Shown here: piece by piece, positions 14,872 through 23,035 of the stretch
Layout of the letters: every line of letters starts with the position of its first letter
How positions within the stretch are numbered: the stretch's first letter is position 1
From: Phocaeicola sp.
GTDB lineage: Bacteria; Bacteroidota; Bacteroidia; Bacteroidales; Bacteroidaceae
Direction: 5' to 3'
DNA: 33,826 nt
Assembly (NCBI GenBank): GCA_020026225.1
Contig: JAHHQU010000025.1
Span: 1-33,826 of the forward strand
Position numbers and translations under genes: made by a program
The notes under the pieces: generated by a model
The model's input: only the letters and a program-made list of their open reading frames with translations
What the model was told of the DNA's origin: nothing
The model's database searches: none

Positions 14872-15300
14872 ATGACTGTACATCAATTATCCGTTTTTGT
14901 GGAAAACAAGTCAGGTACCTTGTTACGTGTACTTGAACTTCTGAAGCAAGGAAATATCCAACTGATTGCATCTACCATTTCAGATACAGTAGAATATGGA
15001 ATCTATCGAATAATTTGTTCCGAACCGACCCGTGCTTTTGAGATTCTACAAGCCGCAGGCATTACTGCCAATATCTCGGAAGTTTTCGCCATCACCCTCG
15101 ACAATCACCCTGGAAGGGCAGCCGATGCGATAAGAAGCTTCACTGAAGCCGGCATCAGCATTTCCTATCTGTACTCTTTTCTGCTGGGAGGTAAAGGCAT
15201 ATTAATTTTCCGGACTGATGACAATGCAAAAGCCCGCGAAGTGATTATAGAAAAGAAATTGGATTATGTCCAAGAAAAAGATTTAAGTCAACTGACTTAA
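14872..15300 (+). CDS. Tandem ACT-domain amino-acid-binding protein
   Basis: A 142-aa cytosolic protein made of two ACT domains. The first spans about 1-68 (VHQLSVFVENKSGTLLRVLE, typical ACT entry, then IYRIIC). The second spans about 70-138 (VFAITLDNHPGRAADAIRSF, then GKGILIFRTDD). ACT modules bind amino acids and regulate enzymes. This type is regularly found directly after paaK in Bacteroidota and archaea, presumably sensing an aromatic or branched-chain amino acid linked to the ligase pathway (inference). It shares the paaK promoter. Its TAA interlocks with the stop of the convergent gtrA (TTAA at 15297-15300), and its terminator lies inside gtrA. Confidence 0.9.
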   Translation: MTVHQLSVFVENKSGTLLRVLELLKQGNIQLIASTISDTVEYGIYRIICSEPTRAFEILQAAGITANISEVFAITLDNHPGRAADAIRSFTEAGISISYLYSFLLGGKGILIFRTDDNAKAREVIIEKKLDYVQEKDLSQLT

Positions 15301-15686
15301 CGGAAAGTGATGATCTTGTTGCACAAGAAATTCACGGCACCATAAATGAATAATCCGATGAATTGAGCCAAATATTCGTTCAGATGGAAAATCTCAACGA
15401 AAGCCAGCAAAAACAGGAACTGCGTTCCGTATGCAACGGAGAAAGAACAAATAAAGAACAGTATCTGCTTCCAGATACTGTTCTTTTTTGTTTGTTTATC
15501 TAAAGGAAAGATCCAATATTTACACCACAGAAAATTATGTATCTGCGCCACCACATAAGCCGCCACATTCGCCAACTGATAATCCTGTCTGCCTACATCC
15601 ATAAGCAGCCAAACAATCAATGCTGTAAGCAAGGCATTCAGCGTTCCTATAATGATGAATCGTAAAATACGGGTTGATTCTTTCAC
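15297..15686 (-). CDS. GtrA-family membrane protein
   Basis: A 129-aa protein with four predicted membrane helices (about 9-29, 37-55, 74-97, 100-122) and the GtrA-family N-terminus RFIIIGTLNALL. The C-terminus has GLFIYGAVNFLCNKIITFR, the usual family ending. GtrA proteins help flip or present lipid-linked sugars for glycosylation of surface polymers; the partner glycosyltransferase is not nearby. The ATG overlaps the aspS stop by 4 bp, so it is translated from the aspS transcript. The 3' end overlaps the tail of the opposite ACT gene. Residues about 67-78 are encoded by DNA that also forms the plus-strand terminator. Confidence 0.9.
   Translation of the reverse strand: MKESTRILRFIIIGTLNALLTALIVWLLMDVGRQDYQLANVAAYVVAQIHNFLWCKYWIFPLDKQTKKNSIWKQILFFICSFSVAYGTQFLFLLAFVEIFHLNEYLAQFIGLFIYGAVNFLCNKIITFR
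15453..15489 (+). terminator. Intrinsic terminator of paaK-ACT inside gtrA
   Basis: Perfect 15-bp stem AAAGAACAGTATCTG (15453-15467) / CAGATACTGTTCTTT (15472-15486) with loop CTTC. T84-T89 (six T) follow on the plus strand. There is no comparable U-tract on the minus strand, so it is directional. It lies about 153 bp after the ACT stop and within the antisense gtrA coding sequence. Confidence 0.85.
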
Positions 15687-17440
15687 TCTTTAATATCAAT
15701 TACAAGATTTAATTCATCAAGCTGCTTCTGATCAAGACAACCAGGAGCATCCAACATTACATCTCTACCTGAATTGTTCTTAGGGAATGCAATGCAGTCA
15801 CGAATAGAATCCAATCCAGCAAACAATGAAACCCAACGGTCAAGGCCGTAAGCCAAACCACCATGAGGAGGTGCACCGAATTTAAAGGCATTCATCAAGA
15901 AGCCGAACTGTTCCTGAGCCTTTTCTGGAGTAAAGCCAAGGATTTCAAACATCTTAGCCTGAAGCTGAGAGTCGTGGATACGGATAGAACCGCCACCTAC
16001 TTCAACGCCATTGACTACCATATCGTATGCATCAGCACGTACTGCTGCGGGATCGGTATCCAACAATGGAATATCTTCATCTTTAGGATGAGTGAACGGA
16101 TGATGCATTGCCATCAAGCGGCCTTCTTCTTCACTCCATTCAAACATCGGGAAGTCAACTACCCACAAACATGCGAACTTATTCTTGTCACGGAGTCCTA
16201 ATTGGTTACCCATTTCAAGACGCAATTCACAAAGCTGCTTACGAGTCTTCATTGCATCGTCACCGCTCAAAATCAGAATCAAGTCACCTGGTTTAGCTCC
16301 AAAGGCTTCTTTCATCTGTTGAAGAACTTCCTGGCTATAGAACTTGTCCACGCTTGACTTAACGTTTCCGTCAGCTTCAATACGAGCATAAACCATACCC
16401 TTCGCACCGATCTGAGGACGTTTCACGAATTCTGTCAGCTTATCCAACTGCTTGCGAGTATAAGTAGCTGCACCTTCTGCACAGATACCACCAATATAAG
16501 CAGCATCGTCAAATACAGAGAAGCCATATCCCTTCATGATGTCCATCAGTTCAACGAACTTCATGCCGAAACGCAAATCTGGTTTGTCACTACCGTAATA
16601 TTTCATAGCATCAGCCCAAGACATACGCAAGAACGGTTCGGTAAGTTCTACACCACGCAATTCTTTAAACAGGTGTTTAGCCATACCTTCAAACATGTTA
16701 ATGATATCTTCTTGCTGTACGAAGCTCATTTCACAGTCAATCTGTGTAAATTCCGGCTGACGGTCAGCACGCAAGTCTTCATCACGGAAACACTTGACAA
16801 TCTGGAAATAACGGTCGAAACCTGAAACCATCAACAACTGTTTCAATGTTTGCGGAGACTGAGGAAGTGCATAGAATTGGCCTGGATTCATACGAGATGG
16901 TACCACGAAGTCACGTGCACCTTCTGGAGTAGAGCCAATCAACATTGGGGTTTCAACTTCAAGAAATCCCTTGCTATCCAAATAACGGCGAACTTCCATC
17001 GTCATACGATGACGCAATTCCAAATTCTTACGAACCACGCTACGACGCAAGTCCAAATAACGATACTTCATACGAAGATCATCACCACCGTCTGTATTAT
17101 CTTCAATTGTGAAAGGAGGAGTTTGAGCTTCATTCAATACATTAAGCTCAGACACGATGATTTCAATGTCACCAGTCGGAATATTTCCATTCTTGCTAGA
17201 ACGTTCATTGACGTTACCAGTAACCTGAATCACATATTCACGTCCTAAATGATTAGCACGTTCACAAAGTTCGGCATTCACGTCGGTATTGAAAACCAAC
17301 TGAGTGATGCCATAACGGTCACGTAGATCGACGAAAGTCATTCCGCCCATCTTACGTATACGCTGTACCCATCCGGCCAATGTTACAGCCTTGCCAGCAT
17401 CGGCGAGTCGCAACTCACCGCAAGTATGACTTCTGTACAT
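15683..17440 (-). CDS. aspS: Aspartyl-tRNA synthetase
   Basis: A 585-aa class IIb synthetase that charges tRNA-Asp. The N-terminal OB-fold anticodon-binding domain (about 1-110; VTLAGWVQRIRKMGGMTFVD) is followed by the catalytic core. Motif 2 is FRDEDLRADRQPEFTQID (about 217-234), a bacterial GAD-type insert lies at roughly 300-410, and motif 3 is within GGLAYGLDRW (about 534-543). Length and architecture are of the bacterial type. The gene has its own -7 element and is followed by overlapping gtrA. Confidence 0.98.
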   Translation of the reverse strand: MYRSHTCGELRLADAGKAVTLAGWVQRIRKMGGMTFVDLRDRYGITQLVFNTDVNAELCERANHLGREYVIQVTGNVNERSSKNGNIPTGDIEIIVSELNVLNEAQTPPFTIEDNTDGGDDLRMKYRYLDLRRSVVRKNLELRHRMTMEVRRYLDSKGFLEVETPMLIGSTPEGARDFVVPSRMNPGQFYALPQSPQTLKQLLMVSGFDRYFQIVKCFRDEDLRADRQPEFTQIDCEMSFVQQEDIINMFEGMAKHLFKELRGVELTEPFLRMSWADAMKYYGSDKPDLRFGMKFVELMDIMKGYGFSVFDDAAYIGGICAEGAATYTRKQLDKLTEFVKRPQIGAKGMVYARIEADGNVKSSVDKFYSQEVLQQMKEAFGAKPGDLILILSGDDAMKTRKQLCELRLEMGNQLGLRDKNKFACLWVVDFPMFEWSEEEGRLMAMHHPFTHPKDEDIPLLDTDPAAVRADAYDMVVNGVEVGGGSIRIHDSQLQAKMFEILGFTPEKAQEQFGFLMNAFKFGAPPHGGLAYGLDRWVSLFAGLDSIRDCIAFPKNNSGRDVMLDAPGCLDQKQLDELNLVIDIKE

Positions 17441-17469
17441 ATTTTCTAAAGTTTAAATCTTTTGAATGA

Positions 17470-17477
17470 CAAAGGTA
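17470..17477 (-). promoter_or_regulatory. -7 element for aspS-gtrA
   Basis: Minus strand reads TACCTTTG (TAnnTTTG), 29 bp before the aspS ATG. It sits between the stop of the 79-aa gene (17493) and aspS. Confidence 0.65.
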
Positions 17478-17492
17478 GTATATGTTTTTGAT

Positions 17493-17732
17493 TTATGCAA
17501 CAGAATCAGATTCCAGTTTTTCCTTCAAATCTTGCAGAATCTGGATGCTTCCCTGCATCTTGGAATTGTCAACATAAATCTTCGATTGAATCAGCAGACG
17601 CCGTACCGTTTCACTTACATTAGGAATGAACGTCGACTTATTCAACTGCAGTTCTTTCGGCAATTCATGGGTATTGAACCACTCTTCCAAAGTGTTCAAT
17701 TCTTCTCTTGTATAAATCTTAAAATCTTTCAT
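17493..17732 (-). CDS. Small DUF6965-like protein (79 aa)
   Basis: A short soluble protein: FKIYTREELNTLEEWFNTH, then LPKELQLNKSTFIPNVSETV, then a predicted helix ending in SIQILQDLKEKLES. The pattern resembles a small Bacteroidota family of unknown function (DUF6965, from memory). It begins 24 bp after the tamL stop with no separate promoter, so it is probably the second gene of the tamL transcript. No signal peptide, membrane segment or catalytic motif is visible. Coding is supported by the family-like sequence and by its position between two real genes on the same strand. Confidence 0.7.
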   Translation of the reverse strand: MKDFKIYTREELNTLEEWFNTHELPKELQLNKSTFIPNVSETVRRLLIQSKIYVDNSKMQGSIQILQDLKEKLESDSVA

Positions 17733-17756
17733 AATGCTATAACAATATAAATCTAA

Positions 17757-20081
17757 TCAGAACGGATAACCTACCGCAAAATGGAAGGCAAAATCACGAC
17801 TGAAGTTCGGACGTATCAAAGGGAACCTGCGGGTTTCTGTTTCCATTGGATTGAAGGCTTTCATACCTCCATCAAAACGGATAATCAAGAAATCCAGATC
17901 CAAACGGATTCCCAAACCATAGGAAGCCGCTATCTGTTTGTAGAAGGTATTGAATTTGAATTGTCCTTCCGACTGCCGGTCACGCTGTTTCAAGGTCCAT
18001 ACATTACCCGCATCGATAAAGGCTGCTCCCTTGAACTTCCAAAACAAATGAGTTCGATATTCCAAGTTCAAATCCAACTTCATATCTCCCGTATGATTCA
18101 CATAATCCAAGGAATTTCCGTCTCCTCGATAACCTCCCGGACCCAATGAACGGACACTCCATCCGCGAACACTGTTGGCTCCTCCTGAGAAATACAACTT
18201 TTCAAACGGAAGACTCTTGGAATTACCGTATGGTACAGCAATTCCCAAGCCAAAATGAAACACGACTGAATTTCGATTATCGATAACAAAATTCTTGGCA
18301 AAATCAAAATCGGCTTTGACATACTGTGCAAAACTGATATTCCCTATCTGGTAAGACTCCGCATCGTGCCGAGGATGATTGTGAATCAGCTTAGACAGAC
18401 CATAAATCAAGTTGCCAGATTCTTCCACATTAAAGCGGATCGAATAAGAACTTCTTCGTGCGGTCTGCATTGTAGAGAAGCCGGAACTGTTATAAGTATA
18501 TGTATACCCAAGTCGGAGTATGAACAAATCTTCATAACTGTATCTCAACAGGGGATTGACATCATCCATATAATCAAGATATTTCCGGAACTGTTCTGAC
18601 CGATAAGGCATATAGATATAGTTGATGTCCAACAAATCCAACCGGTGATTTGCTCCCTGCCGTTTGCTGATCCAACGGTAACTCCAGGATGCAGCAGCCA
18701 ATGTGCGTTCAAACTCCGGACGAATCTGCCAATTGTACTTGACACCGACTTCAGAAGTCGCCCTCACATTGCGCTTGAACTTCTTCGACAAGAACGGGAA
18801 CATAAACTGAGGAAAGCTCAGACTGGACTCAATGCCATATTCCGTATAATTACTATTGGTATAACCTTCCAATCCCGTAATAGCCTCATAAGCACCACGC
18901 ACTTTGGTGGTGAACGTTTCACTTCCTCTAAACAGGTTACGATGTGTATAAGAAACAGAAGCAGCAGCTCCTAAGTCTCCGGCAGAGTTTGTTCCTTCAA
19001 TTTCAAAAGAGATCTGCTGGTTTTTGTTTCTCGACAAAACCGTATAAGCATCCAAGAGGGCTGAGTCCTGCCTTACCTCTTCCCGGAAACGAATATTGGA
19101 ATATTTCAAGATACGCAAACGAGACAAGAAAGAAAAAGTGGATTCAACGTCATCAGAAGCATACAGTTGTCCTTTTTGTATACGGTTTGAGGAAGCGATT
19201 ACCTTGGGACGAAGGTAGGTCTTCTTCCCGTTGTAATAAATCTTCAAGTCATCACACTTCAGTGAATCCATCTCGGACAAGGAGCGTTCGGACAAATCAC
19301 TGGCTTCCGCATCCAAAACGTAGTTCACATCTCGCACATAATACTGCCGGTGCAATTCAGGTTCTGCATCTTTACTTCTGCGGAAAGGTTCTATCTTCAA
19401 GGTCAGATCGACCTGATACGTATTCAGCATCGTATCGGCCTGAAAAGTGATATAATCCTTATTAAAGCGATAATATCCTTTATTGGCCAGCATACGAGTA
19501 ATTCTTCCTCGTTCTTCCTCCAAGGCATTCACATCAAACCGCATGCCAGGCTTCAAGGTATGGTTCACAGAATCATTCGCCACCCATTCACGAATCTTAT
19601 AATCCTGAATATCATAAGCAACGCTTGAAATGACATATGGGTTTCCCGTACGGATGACATACCTTACCTCTTTCTTTTTCTTGCTCTTATCCACTTCGTC
19701 CAACTTTACCTGTGCCCCCATATATCCTTTGTTTTGAACAGCACGCTGAATCTGCCGACGAGATTCTTCCGCCAACGTTCTGCTATAAATTCGAGGCTTG
19801 TCTCCCAACTTTCGCAAGAAACGATTGAACCATTTAGTGGAATCCAACCCCGAGGAACTATATATATACATGGGGATTTTCACCAAGCTGAACCACTTGG
19901 CATTCGGTTTCTGACGCACGTACGCATGCATTTCAGAAGGTTTCACTTCTTTATTGTCCGATTCTACATGAACATCTTCAAGCAGATACTGTCCCTCGGG
20001 GATGAACTTTCCCACAGAGCAGCCAGCCAACAGAAAACCTGTCACAAACAAGCTTGAACAAATAGGGATCAGTTTCTTCAT
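17757..20081 (-). CDS. tamL: TamL-type BamA/TamA-family outer-membrane lipoprotein
   Basis: A 774-aa protein. The frame extends to 20123, but the -7 element at 20111-20118 and the signal peptide place the start at 20081 (MKKLIPICSS...LAGC). Cys after LAG is a lipobox, which distinguishes the Bacteroidota TamL from proteobacterial TamA. POTRA-like segments lie in about the first 350 residues (PEGQYLLEDVHVES, RIYSRTLAEESRRQIQRAVQ). The Omp85 16-strand barrel fills the rest, with the conserved FSGGANSVRGWSVRSLGPGG region and a C-terminal Phe (FHFAVGYPF). With a TamB partner it assembles or transports envelope components. No tamB lies beside it here. Followed by the 79-aa gene, divergent from the RNA methyltransferase. 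Confidence 0.9.
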   Translation of the reverse strand: MKKLIPICSSLFVTGFLLAGCSVGKFIPEGQYLLEDVHVESDNKEVKPSEMHAYVRQKPNAKWFSLVKIPMYIYSSSGLDSTKWFNRFLRKLGDKPRIYSRTLAEESRRQIQRAVQNKGYMGAQVKLDEVDKSKKKKEVRYVIRTGNPYVISSVAYDIQDYKIREWVANDSVNHTLKPGMRFDVNALEEERGRITRMLANKGYYRFNKDYITFQADTMLNTYQVDLTLKIEPFRRSKDAEPELHRQYYVRDVNYVLDAEASDLSERSLSEMDSLKCDDLKIYYNGKKTYLRPKVIASSNRIQKGQLYASDDVESTFSFLSRLRILKYSNIRFREEVRQDSALLDAYTVLSRNKNQQISFEIEGTNSAGDLGAAASVSYTHRNLFRGSETFTTKVRGAYEAITGLEGYTNSNYTEYGIESSLSFPQFMFPFLSKKFKRNVRATSEVGVKYNWQIRPEFERTLAAASWSYRWISKRQGANHRLDLLDINYIYMPYRSEQFRKYLDYMDDVNPLLRYSYEDLFILRLGYTYTYNSSGFSTMQTARRSSYSIRFNVEESGNLIYGLSKLIHNHPRHDAESYQIGNISFAQYVKADFDFAKNFVIDNRNSVVFHFGLGIAVPYGNSKSLPFEKLYFSGGANSVRGWSVRSLGPGGYRGDGNSLDYVNHTGDMKLDLNLEYRTHLFWKFKGAAFIDAGNVWTLKQRDRQSEGQFKFNTFYKQIAASYGLGIRLDLDFLIIRFDGGMKAFNPMETETRRFPLIRPNFSRDFAFHFAVGYPF

Positions 20082-20110
20082 TTTACGGGCAATCAAAGTA
20101 ATTTTAATTG

Positions 20111-20118
20111 CAAATATA
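20111..20118 (-). promoter_or_regulatory. -7 element for tamL
   Basis: Minus strand reads TATATTTG (TAnnTTTG), 30 bp before the ATG at 20081. It overlaps the extended frame, so the longer start is rejected. Confidence 0.6.
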
Positions 20119-20141
20119 GGCAAATATTAAAAATATCTTCT

Positions 20142-20149
20142 TAGCTTTG
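20142..20149 (+). promoter_or_regulatory. -7 element for the RNA methyltransferase gene
   Basis: TAGCTTTG matches TAnnTTTG, 36 bp before ATG 20185. It is only 24 bp from the divergent tamL element, so the two promoters share upstream DNA. Confidence 0.6.
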
Positions 20150-20184
20150 TTCCAAATATTTGATATTTTTCACATTACGAACCT

Positions 20185-20934
20185 ATGCTGAGTAAAAATA
20201 AAATAAAATACATTCGTTCATTAGAACAAAAGAAACACCGTCGCGAAGAGTTTGCTTTCTTGGCTGAAGGAAGCAAACTCGTAGGTGACTTGCAAGGGCA
20301 TTTGCACTGCAAGATGGTAGCAGGGACTTCCCAATGGATTGCATCACACCCCGACTTCCAATCCGAAGAAATCATTGAAGTCAGCCGTGAAGAACTTTCT
20401 AAAGCAAGCCTGCTGAAAACGCCCAAGGATGTGCTGGCCGTATATTCTCTACCCGACTATCCTTTTCCTAACGACGCACCTAAGAAAAGCCTTTGCTTAG
20501 CTTTGGACGATGTGCAAGATCCAGGTAATCTGGGTACCATTATCCGTATAGCCGACTGGTTCGGAATTGAGCACATCTTTTGCTCGCAAGGCACAGTCGA
20601 TGCTTTCAATCCCAAGACCGTTCAAGCCACAATGGGAGCCTTGGCCCGTATCCAACTTCACTATTGCGATTTAGGACAACTGATTGATTCGCTGGAGAAC
20701 GTTCCTATTTATGGAACATTCCTCAACGGGACCGATATGTATCAGGAAAAATTGTCTGAAACGGGCCTCATCGTAATGGGAAACGAAGGCAATGGGATCA
20801 GTGCAGAAATTGCACAGAAGATCAATCGCAAGATATTGATTCCGAATTATCCTAAAGGATGTGAGACCAGCGAATCCTTGAATGTGGCAGTAGCGACAGC
20901 CATCGTTTGCTCAGAATTCCGCAGAAGAATGTAA
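20185..20934 (+). CDS. TrmH/SpoU-family RNA 2'-O-methyltransferase
   Basis: A 249-aa cytosolic SAM-dependent methyltransferase with an N-terminal substrate-binding domain (about 1-95) and a SPOUT trefoil-knot domain. The knot motifs are DDVQDPGNLGTIIR (108-121), VMGNEGNGIS (about 197-206) and ETSESLNVAVATAI near the C-terminus. It methylates ribose in rRNA or tRNA; the family includes RlmB (23S G2251) and TrmH (tRNA G18), which cannot be separated by eye. Monocistronic with a strong terminator at 20970-21019. Confidence 0.92.
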   Translation: MLSKNKIKYIRSLEQKKHRREEFAFLAEGSKLVGDLQGHLHCKMVAGTSQWIASHPDFQSEEIIEVSREELSKASLLKTPKDVLAVYSLPDYPFPNDAPKKSLCLALDDVQDPGNLGTIIRIADWFGIEHIFCSQGTVDAFNPKTVQATMGALARIQLHYCDLGQLIDSLENVPIYGTFLNGTDMYQEKLSETGLIVMGNEGNGISAEIAQKINRKILIPNYPKGCETSESLNVAVATAIVCSEFRRRM

Positions 20935-20969
20935 GGAATCTTCCCAACTTGAAAAAGGTAAAACCAACA

Positions 20970-21019
20970 AAACGAACGGTCTCTATGATAATGAATCTTA
21001 TCATAGAGACCGTTCGTTT
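20970..21019. terminator. 22-bp-stem bidirectional terminator
   Basis: The left arm 20970-20991 (starts AAACGAACGG, ends ATGATAA) and right arm 20998-21019 are perfect reverse complements over 22 bp with a 6-nt loop TGAATC. AATTTTAT follows on the right. It separates the convergent methyltransferase (+) and the 21039 gene (-). Confidence 0.88.
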
Positions 21020-21038
21020 AATTTTATGACTACCCTAT

Positions 21039-21407
21039 TCAAGCGAGTCCCAAAGGGATAATCCGACTGGATTGCGTAAAATCCATGGCACTCACATCAA
21101 ACGAAGTAATGTGAAAAGCGTGCAATGTCCCTGCCGATTCTGAGACTTCCAAAATCCGCTCTCGTTCCCGAAATTCAGCAAATGATTCATTCTCTTTCCG
21201 CACAGGGAAATGTGACGAAAGAAGAATCATTCCACCCAGCCATTCGGTATGGCGAATTTCTTCCTCCAATGTAAAGATACGAAGAACCCTACCTTCAGGT
21301 ACCTCCACCTCGACCACCTGGTTTCTGGAAATCTCGCCACCAGCCAAAGAGCACAGTCTGTTTGACGCAAAACGTTTCCATATTTTCGAATCCTTCTTAC
21401 CTATCAT
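21039..21407 (-). CDS. Hypothetical protein at the end of the ileS-lspA cluster
   Basis: A 122-aa protein I do not recognise. It has no signal peptide or membrane helix. The middle (QVVEVEVPEGRVLRIFTLEEEIRHTEWLGG) looks like a beta-rich soluble fold, and the C-terminus gives TLHAFHITSFDVSAMDF. Its ATG overlaps the stop of the DUF4296 gene by 4 bp (21404-21407), so it is translationally coupled. The position behind lspA and a lipoprotein gene suggests an envelope or regulatory role, but that is only context. Coding is supported by the coupling and by termination right before the strong terminator. Confidence 0.75.
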   Translation of the reverse strand: MIGKKDSKIWKRFASNRLCSLAGGEISRNQVVEVEVPEGRVLRIFTLEEEIRHTEWLGGMILLSSHFPVRKENESFAEFRERERILEVSESAGTLHAFHITSFDVSAMDFTQSSRIIPLGLA

Positions 21408-22279
21408 CTCATCGGTTGCACCTTCTGAAATTCAGTTTCCTTCATGGAAAGACGAGACGCTCTCCTTGAGGCATGCTTTTTCCCCTCTCCCTGTTTTTCA
21501 GATACGCCACCACTTTGACTGTCATCATGATAACGCATCAAACGTATGCCATTCACCAGCACATCTCCAGAAACAGAGTCGGTAGCATTACAATAAATGA
21601 AACCTGTTACGTTCCGATAATAGAAAGCAGAATCCGGCTTCAAGCGGAAGGTCTGTTTTCCAGACTCCGTTACCGTCTTCACCAAAGAACGAATGCTGTC
21701 ATTGCTGAAACGAACGCTTAAGCCCACCACTGCTTCCGACTTTCGCAATGAATCAGGAGCGAAGAATGTAAAATTCGCTTCCAAACACAATTCATCGAGA
21801 GGTCTGAAAGTAGTATCAGCCTTCAGATTGAAAGTCACCTTATTGGTCAAGACAGAAGAAGAAAGCCAATACAAGTCACGGTCAGACCAAATATCCACCG
21901 AATCGCCCGATAAAGAAATCGAAATCTGTCCGTTCCGTTTATTAATATGTGACTTCATACGGTTTTCATCCATCAAATACCGCTTTTCCAAATTGGCGTA
22001 GATTTCATACAAGAAATTTGCATGACGTGTATACCACACCATGGAAGAATCAAATTCCGCCGTCGTGACATGATGTTTCGCCAATGCATGCATTTTCATA
22101 CCCTCCTTGGAAGCCTTGGGTACATTCGGCAAGTCCGAACCCATGGATAGAGCCAAATGATAATCGTAAAGCAAGTTCTCCATTTCATCAGGCTGGATGA
22201 TATCACTGGGTATCTGCTTTCCACAAGAGTTCATCACGAAGGCACCTAATAACAAGAAGGGAATATATATCTTTCTCAT
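21404..22279 (-). CDS. DUF4296 lipoprotein
   Basis: A 291-aa lipoprotein: the signal MRKIYIPFLLLGAFVMNSC ends at acylated Cys19. Residues about 27-115 (IIQPDEMENLLYDYHLALSM, then EFDSSMVWYTRHANFLYEIY) match the DUF4296 pattern of Bacteroidota, function unknown. The remainder (about 120-260) contains beta-rich sequence, and the C-terminus is Lys/Arg-rich (KKHASRRASRLSMKE). It lies 11 bp after lspA, the enzyme that matures lipoproteins, and overlaps the next gene by 4 bp, so it is part of the ileS-lspA cluster. Confidence 0.88.
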   Translation of the reverse strand: MRKIYIPFLLLGAFVMNSCGKQIPSDIIQPDEMENLLYDYHLALSMGSDLPNVPKASKEGMKMHALAKHHVTTAEFDSSMVWYTRHANFLYEIYANLEKRYLMDENRMKSHINKRNGQISISLSGDSVDIWSDRDLYWLSSSVLTNKVTFNLKADTTFRPLDELCLEANFTFFAPDSLRKSEAVVGLSVRFSNDSIRSLVKTVTESGKQTFRLKPDSAFYYRNVTGFIYCNATDSVSGDVLVNGIRLMRYHDDSQSGGVSEKQGEGKKHASRRASRLSMKETEFQKVQPMR

Positions 22280-22290
22280 TGAATCTGAAA

Positions 22291-22923
22291 TTATTTTAAA
22301 GACGTATGACCAGAAGAGGTTAAATAACGATTATAAAACAACAGGAGCGCTATCATACCACAACTGATGGCTGCATCTGCAAAATTAAAGATTGGACTGA
22401 AGAAGATGAAATGTTCACCTCCCACTACCGGCATCCATTCCGGCCAGAAAGTATCTATAATCGGGAAGTAGAACATATCGACCACCTTTCCCTCCAGCAC
22501 ACTTCCATATCCCTGTCCAAAAGGGACCATTGAAGCGATCTGCGAATGCGTACTCGCTGTAAAGATTTCACCGTAGAATACACAATCGATGATGTTACCA
22601 ATAGCACCTGCCAAAATCAGTGACAAGCACACGATGAAACCCGTCTTTACCTTTTCCGCTTTGCGAACCAACTTAGCCAAATACCAAGTAATCAAGCCAG
22701 CCATTGCAATTCGGAACGAGGTCAAGAAAAGTTTCTCAAAGATTTCAAGCCCGAAGGCCATTCCATTATTCTCTGTAAAATAAATATAGAACCAATCGGT
22801 AATATGGTAATTCTGATGAAGATGCATGGTTGTTTTCACCCAAATCTTAATAACTTGGTCAACGACAAGCACCAATACAACAATCAGAGCCGCCAAACGG
22901 CCTTGAGTTAGAAATTTCTTCAT
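22291..22923 (-). CDS. lspA: Lipoprotein signal peptidase (signal peptidase II)
   Basis: A 210-aa inner-membrane aspartyl protease that removes the signal peptide of prolipoproteins before the acylated Cys. ATG 22923 (MKKFLTQGRL) is preferred over the frame start 22935 because it gives the usual charged N-terminus. Four hydrophobic helices are visible. Catalytic Asp113 lies in GAIGNIIDC and Asp183 in FNFADAAIS. The segment between them (about 114-175) is longer than in E. coli LspA (164 aa total), a known style of Bacteroidota LspA. Several substrates (lipobox proteins) are encoded in this window, including the next gene. Confidence 0.95.
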   Translation of the reverse strand: MKKFLTQGRLAALIVVLVLVVDQVIKIWVKTTMHLHQNYHITDWFYIYFTENNGMAFGLEIFEKLFLTSFRIAMAGLITWYLAKLVRKAEKVKTGFIVCLSLILAGAIGNIIDCVFYGEIFTASTHSQIASMVPFGQGYGSVLEGKVVDMFYFPIIDTFWPEWMPVVGGEHFIFFSPIFNFADAAISCGMIALLLFYNRYLTSSGHTSLK

Positions 22924-22943
22924 ACAATAAATCAATTAAAAAA

Positions 22944-23035
22944 AATTGAGAACTGAGATTGAGAGTGCGGAATTAGACTCTCTCTAAAGTGAATCTGAAT
23001 CCGTCTTTTTCAATTCCCAATTCTCAATTCTTAAT
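22944..23035. repeat. AATTGAGAA-type inverted repeat region between lspA and dksA-like gene
   Basis: AATTGAGAA at 22944-22952 is the inverse complement of TTCTCAATT at 23021-23029. The right part carries three overlapping CAATTC units. The arms could fold the 112-nt spacer of the cluster transcript. No U-tract fits a terminator on the minus strand apart from a short run past the left arm, which could act as a weak attenuator. Confidence 0.4.

Noticed and set aside
18944..19450. Long plus-strand frame opposite tamL
   Set aside because: Antisense shadow; composition is unlike a real protein and there is no start signal.
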